From Chloroflexota bacterium (lineage in GTDB: Bacteria; Chloroflexota; UBA6077): a DNA stretch of 14,220 nt. Within the stretch, counting starts at the first letter, position 1; each line of letters opens with the position of its first letter. Below, one piece after another: positions 5,651 to 12,518 of the stretch. The stretch covers positions 1 through 14,220 of the forward strand of contig JAJYKO010000042.1 in assembly GCA_021788565.1 (NCBI GenBank), read 5' to 3'. Made by a program: the position numbers and the translations under genes. The notes below the pieces were generated by a model. That model saw only the letters and a program-made list of their open reading frames with translations, did no database searches and had not been told where the DNA came from.

Positions 5651-7869
5651 CAATTGCTCATCATCCTGTCGTATGCCTTGCACCATGTCTCACTCATGGA
5701 CGAGACGGGCACATCCACCCATCTGCCCAACTGAAGCCGCGAACCTCCGACGGCACCGAGCACCGCAAGAGCCACGCCCGCCTCTGCTGCCAGGGTCTCC
5801 AGAGCCGGAAGCTGCTCCGGCGCCACGGACAGCACGATGCGTGACTGAGTCTCCCCGAACAGCAGGGCGTCCGGCCGGCAGCCGTCCCGCTCAAGCAACC
5901 CGGATAGCGTCTCCGCGCCGCACTCCAACCCGATCTCTCCGGCGATGCAGCTCTCCGCGAGAGCCACGGCTAACCCGCCGTCGCTGCAGTCGTGGGCCGA
6001 ACGGACCAGACCTCGGCGGATCGCGTTCAGGCAGCAGCGCTGCACCCGCACCTCCGCGTCCAGATCTATGCACGGTGGTACGCCCTGAACCTTGCCCGTG
6101 GCCAGTTTCATGTACTCGGTACCGCCAAGATCGTCGGAACTGCTTCCCAGCAGCACCACCAGGTCCCCCATCATCCGGAAGGCCATACCGGTGGCGTGCT
6201 CGATCTTCTCCAGCAGGCCCGCCATTCCGATCACGGGCGTCGGATAGATTGCCGAGCCGTTGTTCTCGTTGTAGAGGCTTACGTTGCCGCTGATGACGGG
6301 GACGTCCAGCGCCTCGCACGCCTTTACCATCCCCTTCACGCTCTCTAGAAGCGTGTAGAACACCTCGGGCTTCTCGGGGTTGCCGTAGTTCAGGCAATCG
6401 GTGACGGCCAGCGGCTCGGCGCCGGTGCACACCAGGTTTCGGGCAGCCTCGGCCACGGCTATGGCCCCACCCCAGCGGGGCTCCAGATAGCAATATCGGC
6501 CGTTGCCATCGGTGGTCACCGCGAGACCCTTGTCGGTGCCCTTGATCCGCAGCACCCCCGCGTCCCCGCCCCCGGGTGGGAGTACCGTATTGGTCTGCAC
6601 CATGTGGTCGTACTGCTGGTAAACGCTTCGGCGGCTGCACAGGTTCGGTGAGGCCAGTAGATCCAACAGGGTCTGGCTGTAGTCCTCTTTCAGCGACAGG
6701 GTGGTCGCATCGAACTGCCACGCCTCCTCGATCCAGGATGGCCGCACCCCCTTACGGTGGTAGACGGGCGTTTCATCGGTGAGCAAACGACCCGGAATCT
6801 CCGCCACCACATCCTCGCCTTCGCGCACGCGAACCAAGCCGTCGTCGGTCACCTCGCCGATGATGTCGGAGTGCAGTCCCCAGCGGCTGAACAGTTCCTG
6901 GACCTTGCCCTCGTCGCCCTTGCGTGCGACGACCAGCATTCTCTCCTGGGACTCGGAAAGCATGATCTCGTAGGGGGTCATGCCGCTCTCGCGGCGCGGC
7001 ACCTTCAGCAGGTCGATGTCGATGCCGCAACCACCGCGACCGGCCATCTCCACCGCGGAACTGGTGAGCCCGGCCGCCCCCAGGTCCTGCATGCCGACGA
7101 CGTAATCGGTTTCCAGTAGCTCCAGGCACGCCTCGATCAGCAGCTTCTCCAGAAACGGGTTGCCCACCTGCACGGCCGGCCGCCGCTCCTCGGAGCGCTC
7201 GTTGAGCTCCACCGACGCGAAGGTAGCGCCGTGGATGCCGTCGCGCCCCGTGTCGGCCCCCACCAGGATCACGGGATTGCCTGCTCCACTGGCGGTGGCA
7301 CGGATGATCCTGTCGGCCGGAGCTATCCCCACGCACATGGCGTTCAGGAGGGGATTGCCGGAGTAGCAATCCTCGAAGTAGATCTCGCCGGCTACCGTGG
7401 GCACCCCGATGCAGTTGCCGTATCCGCCCACGCCGCCCACGATGCCGGAGGCGAGGTAGCGGTTGCGCCGGTCATCCGGGGGACCGAAGCGGAGGGAGTC
7501 CAGCAGGGCGATGGGGCGCGCCCCCATGGTGAAGATGTCGCGGACGATGCCGCCAACGCCGGTAGCGGCGCCCTGGTAGGGCTCCACGGCGCTGGGGTGG
7601 TTGTGGGACTCGATCTTCATCACGACCGCAAGCCCGTCGCCGATGTCCACCGCGCCGGCGTTCTCGCCCGGGCCCTGCAGCACGCGGGGTCCCTTGGTGG
7701 GGAAGAGACGGAGTACCGGCTTCGAGTTCTTGTAGCCGCAGTGCTCACTCCACATGGCGCCGAACATGCCCAGCTCAACCATGTTCGGCTCGCGGCCGAG
7801 CTTCGAAACCAACAGGTCGTACTCCTCCTGGGTGAGGGCGACCTCGTCCAGGATCCGCTGCTCAACCAT
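5650..7869 (-). CDS. purL: Phosphoribosylformylglycinamidine synthase subunit PurL (small type)
   Basis: The synthetase subunit that uses ATP and ammonia delivered by PurQ to turn FGAR into FGAM. It has 739 residues, the size of the Bacillus/Thermotoga small PurL rather than the roughly 1300-residue fused enzyme of enterobacteria. Visible are SEHCGYK (41-47, with the conserved His), ESHNHPS (87-93), the [12 protein letters not shown] loop (100-111), and in the second half [16 protein letters not shown] and [12 protein letters not shown]. The small form works as a complex with PurQ and PurS; no purS is seen here. The ATG start shares its A with the purQ TGA stop (TGATG), a classic coupled arrangement, and no strong Shine-Dalgarno is needed or seen. 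The stop lies on the edge of a dyad repeat. Confidence 0.97.
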   Translation of the reverse strand: MVEQRILDEVALTQEEYDLLVSKLGREPNMVELGMFGAMWSEHCGYKNSKPVLRLFPTKGPRVLQGPGENAGAVDIGDGLAVVMKIESHNHPSAVEPYQGAATGVGGIVRDIFTMGARPIALLDSLRFGPPDDRRNRYLASGIVGGVGGYGNCIGVPTVAGEIYFEDCYSGNPLLNAMCVGIAPADRIIRATASGAGNPVILVGADTGRDGIHGATFASVELNERSEERRPAVQVGNPFLEKLLIEACLELLETDYVVGMQDLGAAGLTSSAVEMAGRGGCGIDIDLLKVPRRESGMTPYEIMLSESQERMLVVARKGDEGKVQELFSRWGLHSDIIGEVTDDGLVRVREGEDVVAEIPGRLLTDETPVYHRKGVRPSWIEEAWQFDATTLSLKEDYSQTLLDLLASPNLCSRRSVYQQYDHMVQTNTVLPPGGGDAGVLRIKGTDKGLAVTTDGNGRYCYLEPRWGGAIAVAEAARNLVCTGAEPLAVTDCLNYGNPEKPEVFYTLLESVKGMVKACEALDVPVISGNVSLYNENNGSAIYPTPVIGMAGLLEKIEHATGMAFRMMGDLVVLLGSSSDDLGGTEYMKLATGKVQGVPPCIDLDAEVRVQRCCLNAIRRGLVRSAHDCSDGGLAVALAESCIAGEIGLECGAETLSGLLERDGCRPDALLFGETQSRIVLSVAPEQLPALETLAAEAGVALAVLGAVGGSRLQLGRWVDVPVSSMSETWCKAYDRMMSN

Positions 7870-8636
7870 CAGCGGCCCCCCGTCACGGGATCAGGGGGCA
7901 GGGGGCGGGGGCCAGCGGAGACCAAGGTACTTGCCGTACCCTGACCCCCGACCCCTGACCCCAGAATGGACCTGAAAATGTAGGATCCGTCCGTGCCGCC
8001 CAGGAGGGGCTCACAGCAGCGCTCGGGGTGGGGCATCAGGCCGAAGACGTTGCGCCCCTGGCTGCAGACACCAGCGATGTTGCCGACGGAGCCGTTGGGA
8101 TTGGACTCCCGGGTCAGACGCCCTTCAGGATCACAATACCTGAGAAGGACCTGCGAGCGGCGCTCCAGCTGCTCGAGCAGATCCTTCTGTGCGTAGTAGC
8201 TGCCTTCCTGGTGAGCGATCGGCAACTTGAGCACCTGGCCCCTCTGACAGCCAGAGGTAAAGGGAGAATCCGTGGATTCCACCCGCGTCTGCACCCACGA
8301 ACAGCGGAACTGCAGATGATCGTTGCGCAGCATAGCTCCAGGGAGCAACCCGGCCTCCAGCAGTATCTGGAAACCGTTACATATACCGATAACCAGGCGA
8401 TCGCTCCGGGCGAACTGCTCCACAGATCGCATTACCGGGGAGAAACGGGCAATGGCCCCGGCGCGCAGATAGTCCCCGTGGGCAAAACCACCGGGGAGAA
8501 CAATGCAATCGTAGGAGGAGAGTTCGGTGTCTTCGTGCCAGACGTAATCTACCGTCTGGTTGAAGACCTGGTCGATCACGTGGTAGGTATCCCGATCGCA
8601 GTTTGTGCCTGGGAACACTATCACGCCAAACTTCAA
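7869..8636 (-). CDS. purQ: Phosphoribosylformylglycinamidine synthase subunit PurQ (glutaminase), with repeat-derived C-terminal tail
   Basis: Class I glutamine amidotransferase supplying ammonia to PurL. The TTG start at 8636 gives [16 protein letters not shown], the normal family beginning, and has GGAGG five bases upstream. Catalytic residues are visible: Cys86 in GICNGFQ, and His203 and Glu205 in MPHPER. The family normally ends soon after the segment [13 protein letters not shown] (213-225). Here about 30 extra residues follow, rich in Gly and Pro, translated from two G/C-run tracts that make up a dyad at 7887-7962. The frame continues without a stop to the TGATG overlap with purL, so the tail is probably made. 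255 residues in total against roughly 225-235 for typical PurQ. Confidence 0.96.
   Translation of the reverse strand: MKFGVIVFPGTNCDRDTYHVIDQVFNQTVDYVWHEDTELSSYDCIVLPGGFAHGDYLRAGAIARFSPVMRSVEQFARSDRLVIGICNGFQILLEAGLLPGAMLRNDHLQFRCSWVQTRVESTDSPFTSGCQRGQVLKLPIAHQEGSYYAQKDLLEQLERRSQVLLRYCDPEGRLTRESNPNGSVGNIAGVCSQGRNVFGLMPHPERCCEPLLGGTDGSYIFRSILGSGVGGQGTASTLVSAGPRPLPPDPVTGGR
7887..7962. repeat. Imperfect dyad of two G-run tracts on opposite strands at the end of purQ
   Basis: On the plus strand 7887-7911 has four runs of at least three G separated by ATCA, CA and C. On the minus strand the complement of 7939-7962 has four runs of at least three G separated by TCA, TC and TCA. Both fit the standard G-quadruplex pattern, and the two tracts are imperfect inverted copies separated by 27 bases, so a hairpin is also possible. 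The sequence encodes the PurQ tail. Confidence 0.75.
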
Positions 8637-8677
8637 GTGAGCCTCCAGGGTTTCGCTACAGCGTGGCCGACGAGAGC

Positions 8678-8686
8678 ATTGTACCA
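8678..8686 (-). promoter_or_regulatory. Candidate extended -10 promoter of the purQLFMNH operon
   Basis: On the minus strand TGGTACAAT is an extended -10 element (TG, one base, then TACAAT with 5 of 6 consensus matches), 41 bases before the purQ start. No convincing -35 is present at 17 bp. The short leader has no room for a purine riboswitch, and I see no Bacillus-type PurBox. This suggests the pur genes can be transcribed separately from birA. Confidence 0.45.
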
Positions 8687-8711
8687 TACCAGTCTGGCAG
8701 TAGCCACGGCG

Positions 8712-9461
8712 TCAGATCCGCACGTCTCCTACCCGCACCTCCGTCAGGGTGCCGTCGTCGAGGCGCAGCAGCAGCACGCCCTCGTCGTTCACTCCCTCGA
8801 GGATACCCTCGAGCACCGTGTTGTCGTCGGCAATCACGACCTTCTGCCGGCGCCGCCACAGTCGTGCGGTCCACCGGTCCCGCACGAGCGGCTCCAGCGC
8901 CGCATCCTCCATTGTCAGCAGCACATCCAGGCTCAGCAGGATCTCGCGCAGGAGTTCGCGGCGCGACACCTCCACGCCAGCCTCGCGCAACAGGCTCGTC
9001 GCGGTATCGGGAATGCCCTCAACCTGCGGCGGGTCGAAGTTCACGTTGATGCCGATCCCAACCACCACGAACGGATTTGCCCGTGACCAGTTCACCTCTG
9101 TCAGAACCCCGGCCAGCTTTCGGCCGTTCAGCATCAGATCGTTGGGCCACTTGATCTCCGCACTAATGCCGGCAACTCTTTGAATAGCCTCGCAGGCAGC
9201 AAGAGAGCAGATCATGGTCAGAAGGATCGGGGGCAGAGAGCGGCGAAACAGGATGGAGAAAAGGAGGCTGCTGCCGGGAATCTCCACCCAGGTTCTGTCC
9301 AGCCGGCCGCGGCCTTTCAGTTGGTGGTCGGTCACGAAGAGGGTTCTCTCCGGTGCGCCTGTCAATCCCGCCTCTTTGGCGAGATCGTTGGTCGAGCCGG
9401 TCTCAGCCACGTGGCGCACAGTCCAACCAGGAGGGACTAGGGAACCCCAGTCCTGTTTCAC
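8712..9461 (-). CDS. birA: Biotin--[acetyl-CoA-carboxylase] ligase, catalytic domain only (BirA-like)
   Basis: Activates biotin as biotinyl-AMP and attaches it to a lysine of biotin-dependent carboxylases. 249 residues from the GTG at 9461, which has GGAGG six bases upstream. Visible are ETGSTND (20-26), the nucleotide loop KGRGRLDRTW (49-58), KWPNDLMLNGRKLAGVLTE (104-122) with the biotin-contacting Lys115, GIGINVN (135-141), and a C-terminal SH3-like segment ending LRLDDGTLTEVRVGDVRI. There is no N-terminal helix-turn-helix, so this is the monofunctional class and should not act as a biotin repressor. A longer in-frame start (TTG 9524) would translate through a hairpin and lacks good signals. 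It sits 75 bases upstream of purQ and may be co-transcribed, without an obvious pathway link. Confidence 0.95.
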   Translation of the reverse strand: MKQDWGSLVPPGWTVRHVAETGSTNDLAKEAGLTGAPERTLFVTDHQLKGRGRLDRTWVEIPGSSLLFSILFRRSLPPILLTMICSLAACEAIQRVAGISAEIKWPNDLMLNGRKLAGVLTEVNWSRANPFVVVGIGINVNFDPPQVEGIPDTATSLLREAGVEVSRRELLREILLSLDVLLTMEDAALEPLVRDRWTARLWRRRQKVVIADDNTVLEGILEGVNDEGVLLLRLDDGTLTEVRVGDVRI

Positions 9462-9483
9462 CGAAGACCTCCATACAATAGCA

Positions 9484-9515
9484 AGGGCCAGAGGAAGCTG
9501 ACCTCCTCTGGCCCT
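9484..9515 (-). promoter_or_regulatory. Stable hairpin in the birA leader, possible attenuator
   Basis: AGGGCCAGAGG (9484-9494) and CCTCTGGCCCT (9505-9515) are perfect complements; one more A-T pair makes a 12-bp stem with an 8-base loop. On the minus strand it is followed by TTGCTATTGT and, about ten bases on, by the birA Shine-Dalgarno. The tract after the stem is only partly T-rich, so it may be an attenuator, an mRNA stabiliser or a structure limiting access to the ribosome binding site. Confidence 0.55.
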
Positions 9516-9519
9516 CATT

Positions 9520-9540
9520 GCCAAGCGCGGGGCGCTTAGC
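9520..9540 (-). promoter_or_regulatory. Second stable hairpin in the birA leader
   Basis: On the minus strand GCTAAGCGC pairs with GCGCTTGGC (nine pairs including one G-T) around a three-base CCC loop. It is four bases upstream of the larger hairpin at 9484-9515. Two adjacent strong stems in a leader suggest a folded regulatory RNA rather than chance, but no known riboswitch or T-box signature is visible. Confidence 0.5.
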
Positions 9541-9576
9541 TTGGTCCTGCAACCCTGAGACGGAAACTCCGACGCT

Positions 9577-9645
9577 TTAGCGCCCAGCCTCCAGCCCAGG
9601 TGTGCGAACCGGGTGCGCCGCCGCGCGGCAACTATGACAACCCAT
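9577..9645 (-). CDS. Possible 22-codon leader peptide upstream of birA
   Basis: An ATG at 9645 opens a short frame starting MGCHSCRAAAHP and ending EAGR at a TAA. It is preceded, eight bases from GGAGG, by GAAAGGAGGTGAT (complement of 9650-9662), which matches the anti-Shine-Dalgarno over about 13 bases, the strongest ribosome site in the window. It lies just downstream of a good promoter. The peptide matches nothing I recognise; it has a Cys-His-Ser-Cys group but no run of one amino acid as in classical attenuators. A second overlapping micro-ORF begins ATGAAAGGAGG at 9665. It could be a regulatory leader ORF or a small protein; the two hairpins follow it before birA. Confidence 0.4.
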   Translation of the reverse strand: MGCHSCRAAAHPVRTPGLEAGR

Positions 9646-9674
9646 TCGCATCACCTCCTTTCATGGCTGACCAA

Positions 9675-9703
9675 ATCTTACCAGGCGCTGTACTCAACGT
9701 CAA
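9675..9703 (-). promoter_or_regulatory. Candidate sigma-70-type promoter for the birA leader
   Basis: On the minus strand TTGACG (9698-9703; 5 of 6 consensus) is separated by exactly 17 bp from TAAGAT (9675-9680; 4 of 6). The predicted start is near 9668, only a few bases before the strong Shine-Dalgarno at 9650-9662. The gap to the end of the upstream TPR gene (stop at 9727) is 23 bases with no visible terminator, so read-through from upstream is also likely. Confidence 0.6.
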
Positions 9704-9726
9704 CACTTTGGTCGGGTGTCGCGGCA

Positions 9727-10542
9727 CTACTCTTCTGGCAGCTCGGGCTCCTCCGCCACCTCGGGCTCGTCCATGCCCAGATCGCCTTCGCCCGTGGGCT
9801 CGATCCCCTCGTCGCTCTCCTCGTCCAGGATGTCTTCATCATCGATATCGTACTTGAGGAGGCTGTCCTTGATATACCCGCGGAACACTTCAGCCGGGGC
9901 CTTCGACGGGAAAGACACCTTGCTCGACAACCGAGGGCTCTTGTACGTCTCCCGGATTATCACTTTCACCGACTGTTCATCCGCGCTAGTCACTGCCGTC
10001 TGGTACCGATTGCCGCCTTCGAGCAGGTCGATCAGTCTCTTGGCAAGCTTCGGCTCGATCTGGCCAACCACCCTGCCCTCAGGGGTTGTCACCTGGACGG
10101 TGTGGTCAGACTGTCGCAGTTCCAGCAGATCGCCCGCGGTCATCTTTGCCAGCACATCTGGACCGGCCAGATTCAGCAACGTTGTTATAACGGTCTTGCC
10201 GCTCTCTTCGATGAAGAGGGAAGGATCAACGCGAGCCTGCGGAGTCGCCGTGGGCTGCTCGGCAGCCAATTTCGAGAGCCTCTGAAGGTTCTTGGTCGCG
10301 ATAACGTTGGTCGGATCGAGAGCGGCCGCTCGACTATAAGAATCCCTCGCTTCGCCGAAGCGTCCCAACTCGGTGAGTGCCTTCCCAAGCCTATTCTGAG
10401 CATCCACGTCGTTCGGGAACAGCTCCAGCAACTCGCGATTCACCCTGGCGGCCTCCTCCCATCGGCTCGCCATGGCGAGCGCGATGGCTCGCTCGGTTAA
10501 GTGCCGCTTCGCCCTCAACCGCTCCTCTGGGAAGATTGCCAT
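9727..10542 (-). CDS. TPR-repeat protein with possible HIRAN-like domain and acidic tail
   Basis: 271 residues; function not recognised. Residues 14-79 form two tetratricopeptide-type helical repeats (ALAMASRWEEAARVNRELLE and the block LGKALTELGRFGEARDSYSR...LDP), usually protein-binding. Residues about 105-145 are a helical linker. Residues about 145-196 (TPEGRVVGQIEPKLAKRLIDL...GNRY...VKVII) resemble the HIRAN pattern of a glycine-bounded strand, a G(Q/Y)I/L-P-like turn, a helix, then a strand; HIRAN domains bind DNA ends or stalled forks in known proteins. That is inference from pattern only. Residues 231-271 are about half Asp/Glu and probably disordered. ATG start with AAGGAGGA and nine-base spacing. 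No signal peptide, so cytoplasmic. It follows the small coiled-coil gene by 104 bases. Confidence 0.85.
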   Translation of the reverse strand: MAIFPEERLRAKRHLTERAIALAMASRWEEAARVNRELLELFPNDVDAQNRLGKALTELGRFGEARDSYSRAAALDPTNVIATKNLQRLSKLAAEQPTATPQARVDPSLFIEESGKTVITTLLNLAGPDVLAKMTAGDLLELRQSDHTVQVTTPEGRVVGQIEPKLAKRLIDLLEGGNRYQTAVTSADEQSVKVIIRETYKSPRLSSKVSFPSKAPAEVFRGYIKDSLLKYDIDDEDILDEESDEGIEPTGEGDLGMDEPEVAEEPELPEE

Positions 10543-10646
10543 TGTTGCTTTCCTCCTTAAGCGCCCGTCTGGTGACAGGCCGGCGCATTGTAGTTTAAGC
10601 CCCGGATTGTTGAAATAGGCAACAGGCGTCGTACAATCGGCGCCAC

Positions 10647-10838
10647 TTATTTTTCTTGTGCGGTCCCTTGCTGGATATCGTCCAGCTGTCGGCTCAATTC
10701 CGCGATTCGAGCTTCGATCTCCGCGAGGCTGGAGACACTCAACTCCTCCATCTCCTCTTTCAGAGTCTCAAGCTCGTCCAGCTTCATCATCAGGTCGTAT
10801 TCTTCCTGATCCGGCTCGTTCATGTCGGCTTCACTCAA
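10647..10838 (-). CDS. Small acidic coiled-coil protein, function unknown
   Basis: 63 residues, beginning TTG at 10838 with GGAGG seven bases upstream; the next in-frame start (ATG, five codons on) is too far from that site. From residue 12 to 57 the sequence is a continuous amphipathic helix with Leu/Met/Ile heptads (YDLMMKLDELETLKEEMEEL, then LAEIEARIAELSRQLDDI), so it should form a short coiled coil. It is strongly acidic. It has no catalytic motif and no membrane segment. Clean start signals and the position between two same-strand genes support a real gene. It may be a partner of the neighbouring TPR protein (inferred from position only). Confidence 0.72.
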   Translation of the reverse strand: MSEADMNEPDQEEYDLMMKLDELETLKEEMEELSVSSLAEIEARIAELSRQLDDIQQGTAQEK

Positions 10839-10910
10839 TATCGGACCTCCTGCTCTGGATTCGCCAGAAGTCGGGAACGGCCGCGAGTGCAGCGGTTCCT
10901 ATAGATACGA

Positions 10911-11666
10911 CTACGGCATGGCAATCAGTATCGCCAGAAGGCCCGCGACTCCGACGGCACCGTACTCCAGCAGCATGCTCCGGCCAAAGCTGCCATCGCG
11001 AATGCCTTGCAAGAGTCCTACCACGACGTAGAAGCTCAGCAGCAATAGCGCGCCGCCGACCAGCCCTCCAACCGGCCAGTAGCCCAGCACCCAGGCCAGT
11101 TCACCGATTATCAGCCCGCCGAGTGCCGCCAGGCCCGCCAGCTTGCGATTCATCCTTCGGCCTTCGGGCCCCGAACGGAGCAGTTCCAAACCTCCCAGCA
11201 GGGCTATCCCGCTTACTGAGGTCGCCGTAATCAGCCCCCTCAACTTGGTTTGGTAGATCATGGCGAACAGCACGTAGATCATCAGGTAGAAGATCAGATT
11301 GGAAACAAAGCGCCCGTGCTGGGACAGACGGCGATCAGGCCTGAGTGCCTCCCCGAGGCTGAGCAAGAGGATCCCCGTCGTGGCAGCCATACCTAGAACG
11401 ATCTGTGGCAGTGCTTCCGGCATTAACTGTACCAGCAGGAGTCCCGGAGTCACCAGCAACATGGCCGAGATCCATGCGGTGAACCCGTGGTAGCTCCAGC
11501 TCGACTCGCCCTTGTTTACGTGGTCCAGGAAGCTCTCGGCGACGATCCCCACCAGTCCTACCAGCCCGGCTCCAAATAGCCACGTCTGGATGCCGGCAAG
11601 TCCGCTGGAGACCCACAGCCCTCCACCCACCAGTCCCAACACCAGCGCGAATACGAGACGTTCCAC
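10911..11666 (-). CDS. Multi-pass membrane protein, function unknown
   Basis: 251 residues from the GTG at 11666 with about eight to nine hydrophobic segments (roughly residues 4-22, 25-44, 62-81, 88-106, 120-139, 145-162, 175-194, 197-219 and 231-249). The longest charged loops are LDHVNKGESSWSYHG (47-61), LRPDRRLSQHGR (108-119) and RSGPEGRRMNRK (164-175). I see no transporter, enzyme or pore motif. The frame stays open upstream to 11756, but a promoter-like pair (11694-11722) lies within that stretch and the GTG has a purine-rich GGGGAG four bases upstream, so the shorter form is preferred. It heads the minus-strand group with the coiled-coil and TPR genes and is divergent from the HAD gene. 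Confidence 0.82.
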   Translation of the reverse strand: MERLVFALVLGLVGGGLWVSSGLAGIQTWLFGAGLVGLVGIVAESFLDHVNKGESSWSYHGFTAWISAMLLVTPGLLLVQLMPEALPQIVLGMAATTGILLLSLGEALRPDRRLSQHGRFVSNLIFYLMIYVLFAMIYQTKLRGLITATSVSGIALLGGLELLRSGPEGRRMNRKLAGLAALGGLIIGELAWVLGYWPVGGLVGGALLLLSFYVVVGLLQGIRDGSFGRSMLLEYGAVGVAGLLAILIAMP

Positions 11667-11693
11667 CTTGCTCCCCCCCACGAAATCGGCGGA

Positions 11694-11722
11694 ATAATAC
11701 ACTGCGATTCGCTCCTGGGCAA
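11694..11722 (-). promoter_or_regulatory. Candidate promoter for the membrane-protein gene
   Basis: On the minus strand TTGCCC (11717-11722) lies 17 bp from TATTAT (11694-11699; 5 of 6 consensus). Transcription would begin near 11687, about 20 bases before the GTG at 11666. It supports that start over the upstream TTG at 11756. Confidence 0.5.
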
Positions 11723-11740
11723 TAGTCCGTACAACGACTG

Positions 11741-11749
11741 TGCTATCAT
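11741..11749 (+). promoter_or_regulatory. Candidate extended -10 promoter for the HAD-PHP pair
   Basis: TGCTATCAT is an extended -10 (TG, one base, TATCAT with 5 of 6 matches); no clear -35 at 17 bp. The start would fall near 11756. The -10 overlaps an in-frame ATG at 11748, so if this promoter is used translation must begin downstream, at GTG 11805. It is back to back with the minus-strand promoter at 11694-11722. Confidence 0.4.
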
Positions 11750-11804
11750 GAGTCAAAACAAGAGTGTCCCACTTTGGGGCTCCTCATCCAATAGGGCGCG
11801 TTTC

Positions 11805-12518
11805 GTGAGCATCAGTACCGTTTTCCTGGATCTCTACCAAACCCTCGCCTACTTTTACCCGCCCCGAGAGCTTCGCCAGGCCCAGACACTCAGGGAGTTT
11901 GGCTTCGAAGTAGAGGAGAAGCTGCTACGCCGAGGCTACCTGGCCGCCGACCACTACTACACTCTGGCAGCCATGGACATGCCCATACACCTGCTGCCAC
12001 CCGAGGGGCGGGAGCAGGTCTACCTTCACTACCAACAGGTTCTTCTGGAGGAGGTGGGTCTGGCTCATGCGGTCCCCATGGTCGAACAGATCAGAGAGCG
12101 GTATCTGAAGGTCGATCACGAGTTTCGTCTCTTCCCGGACGTACTCCCCACTATCATGGAGCTGAGGGATGCAGGGTACCGGATCGGGGTGATCACCAAC
12201 GTCACCGATGACCCAACGGAGCAGCTGGACGCAGTTGGGCTGAAAGGTGCTTTCGATGCAATCACCGCTTCATGCATCGTGGGCTGCGAGAAGCCCGACG
12301 TTCGCATCTTTCAGGCCGCCATGACAGCTCTGGGCATCGAGCCGCGCCAGGCGGTCCATGTGGGCGATCAGTTCCTCGCGGATGTCGAGGGAGCCAGGGC
12401 CGCGGGCATGAAAGCGGTTCTTCTGGACCGGCATGACCTCCAGTCCGGCCGCCATCCGCACCGCGTCTCAACCCTTCTGGAGCTGGCACCCCTTCTGCGC
12501 AGTGGTGCTCTGGAATGA
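11805..12518 (+). CDS. HAD-superfamily hydrolase, subfamily IA
   Basis: 237 residues; a phosphatase or dehalogenase-like hydrolase acting on a small cytoplasmic substrate that cannot be named. Motif I is FLDLYQTL (nucleophile Asp9, with Tyr at +2 instead of the Asp usual in phosphatases). The helical cap follows (about 20-110). Motif II is VITNVTDD (Thr131), motif III is CEKPD (Lys163) and motif IV is HVGDQFLADVEGARAAG (Asp188, Asp193). Tyr at +2 is seen in haloacid-dehalogenase-type and some phosphatase members. The GTG at 11805 begins four codons before motif I's strand; an ATG at 11748 would add 19 residues unlike the family and has no Shine-Dalgarno. Neither start has strong signals. Its stop overlaps the PHP gene start (ATGA). 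Confidence 0.9.
   Translation: MSISTVFLDLYQTLAYFYPPRELRQAQTLREFGFEVEEKLLRRGYLAADHYYTLAAMDMPIHLLPPEGREQVYLHYQQVLLEEVGLAHAVPMVEQIRERYLKVDHEFRLFPDVLPTIMELRDAGYRIGVITNVTDDPTEQLDAVGLKGAFDAITASCIVGCEKPDVRIFQAAMTALGIEPRQAVHVGDQFLADVEGARAAGMKAVLLDRHDLQSGRHPHRVSTLLELAPLLRSGALE

Noticed and set aside
8637..8711. Purine riboswitch or PurBox before purQ
   Set aside because: The leader is too short for a purine aptamer and no CCGAACAATA-type PurBox is present.
8028..9086. Plus-strand frame of 352 codons opposite purQ and birA
   Set aside because: Antisense to two well-supported genes and no independent coding evidence.
9650..9662. Plus-strand ATCACCTCCTTTC resembles the 3' end of 16S rRNA
   Set aside because: No 16S sequence lies upstream; on the minus strand it is a near-perfect Shine-Dalgarno before an ATG and after a promoter.
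9462..9668. T-box or known riboswitch before birA
   Set aside because: No AGGGTGG(N)ACCGCG T-box motif and no recognised riboswitch core; only generic hairpins are visible.
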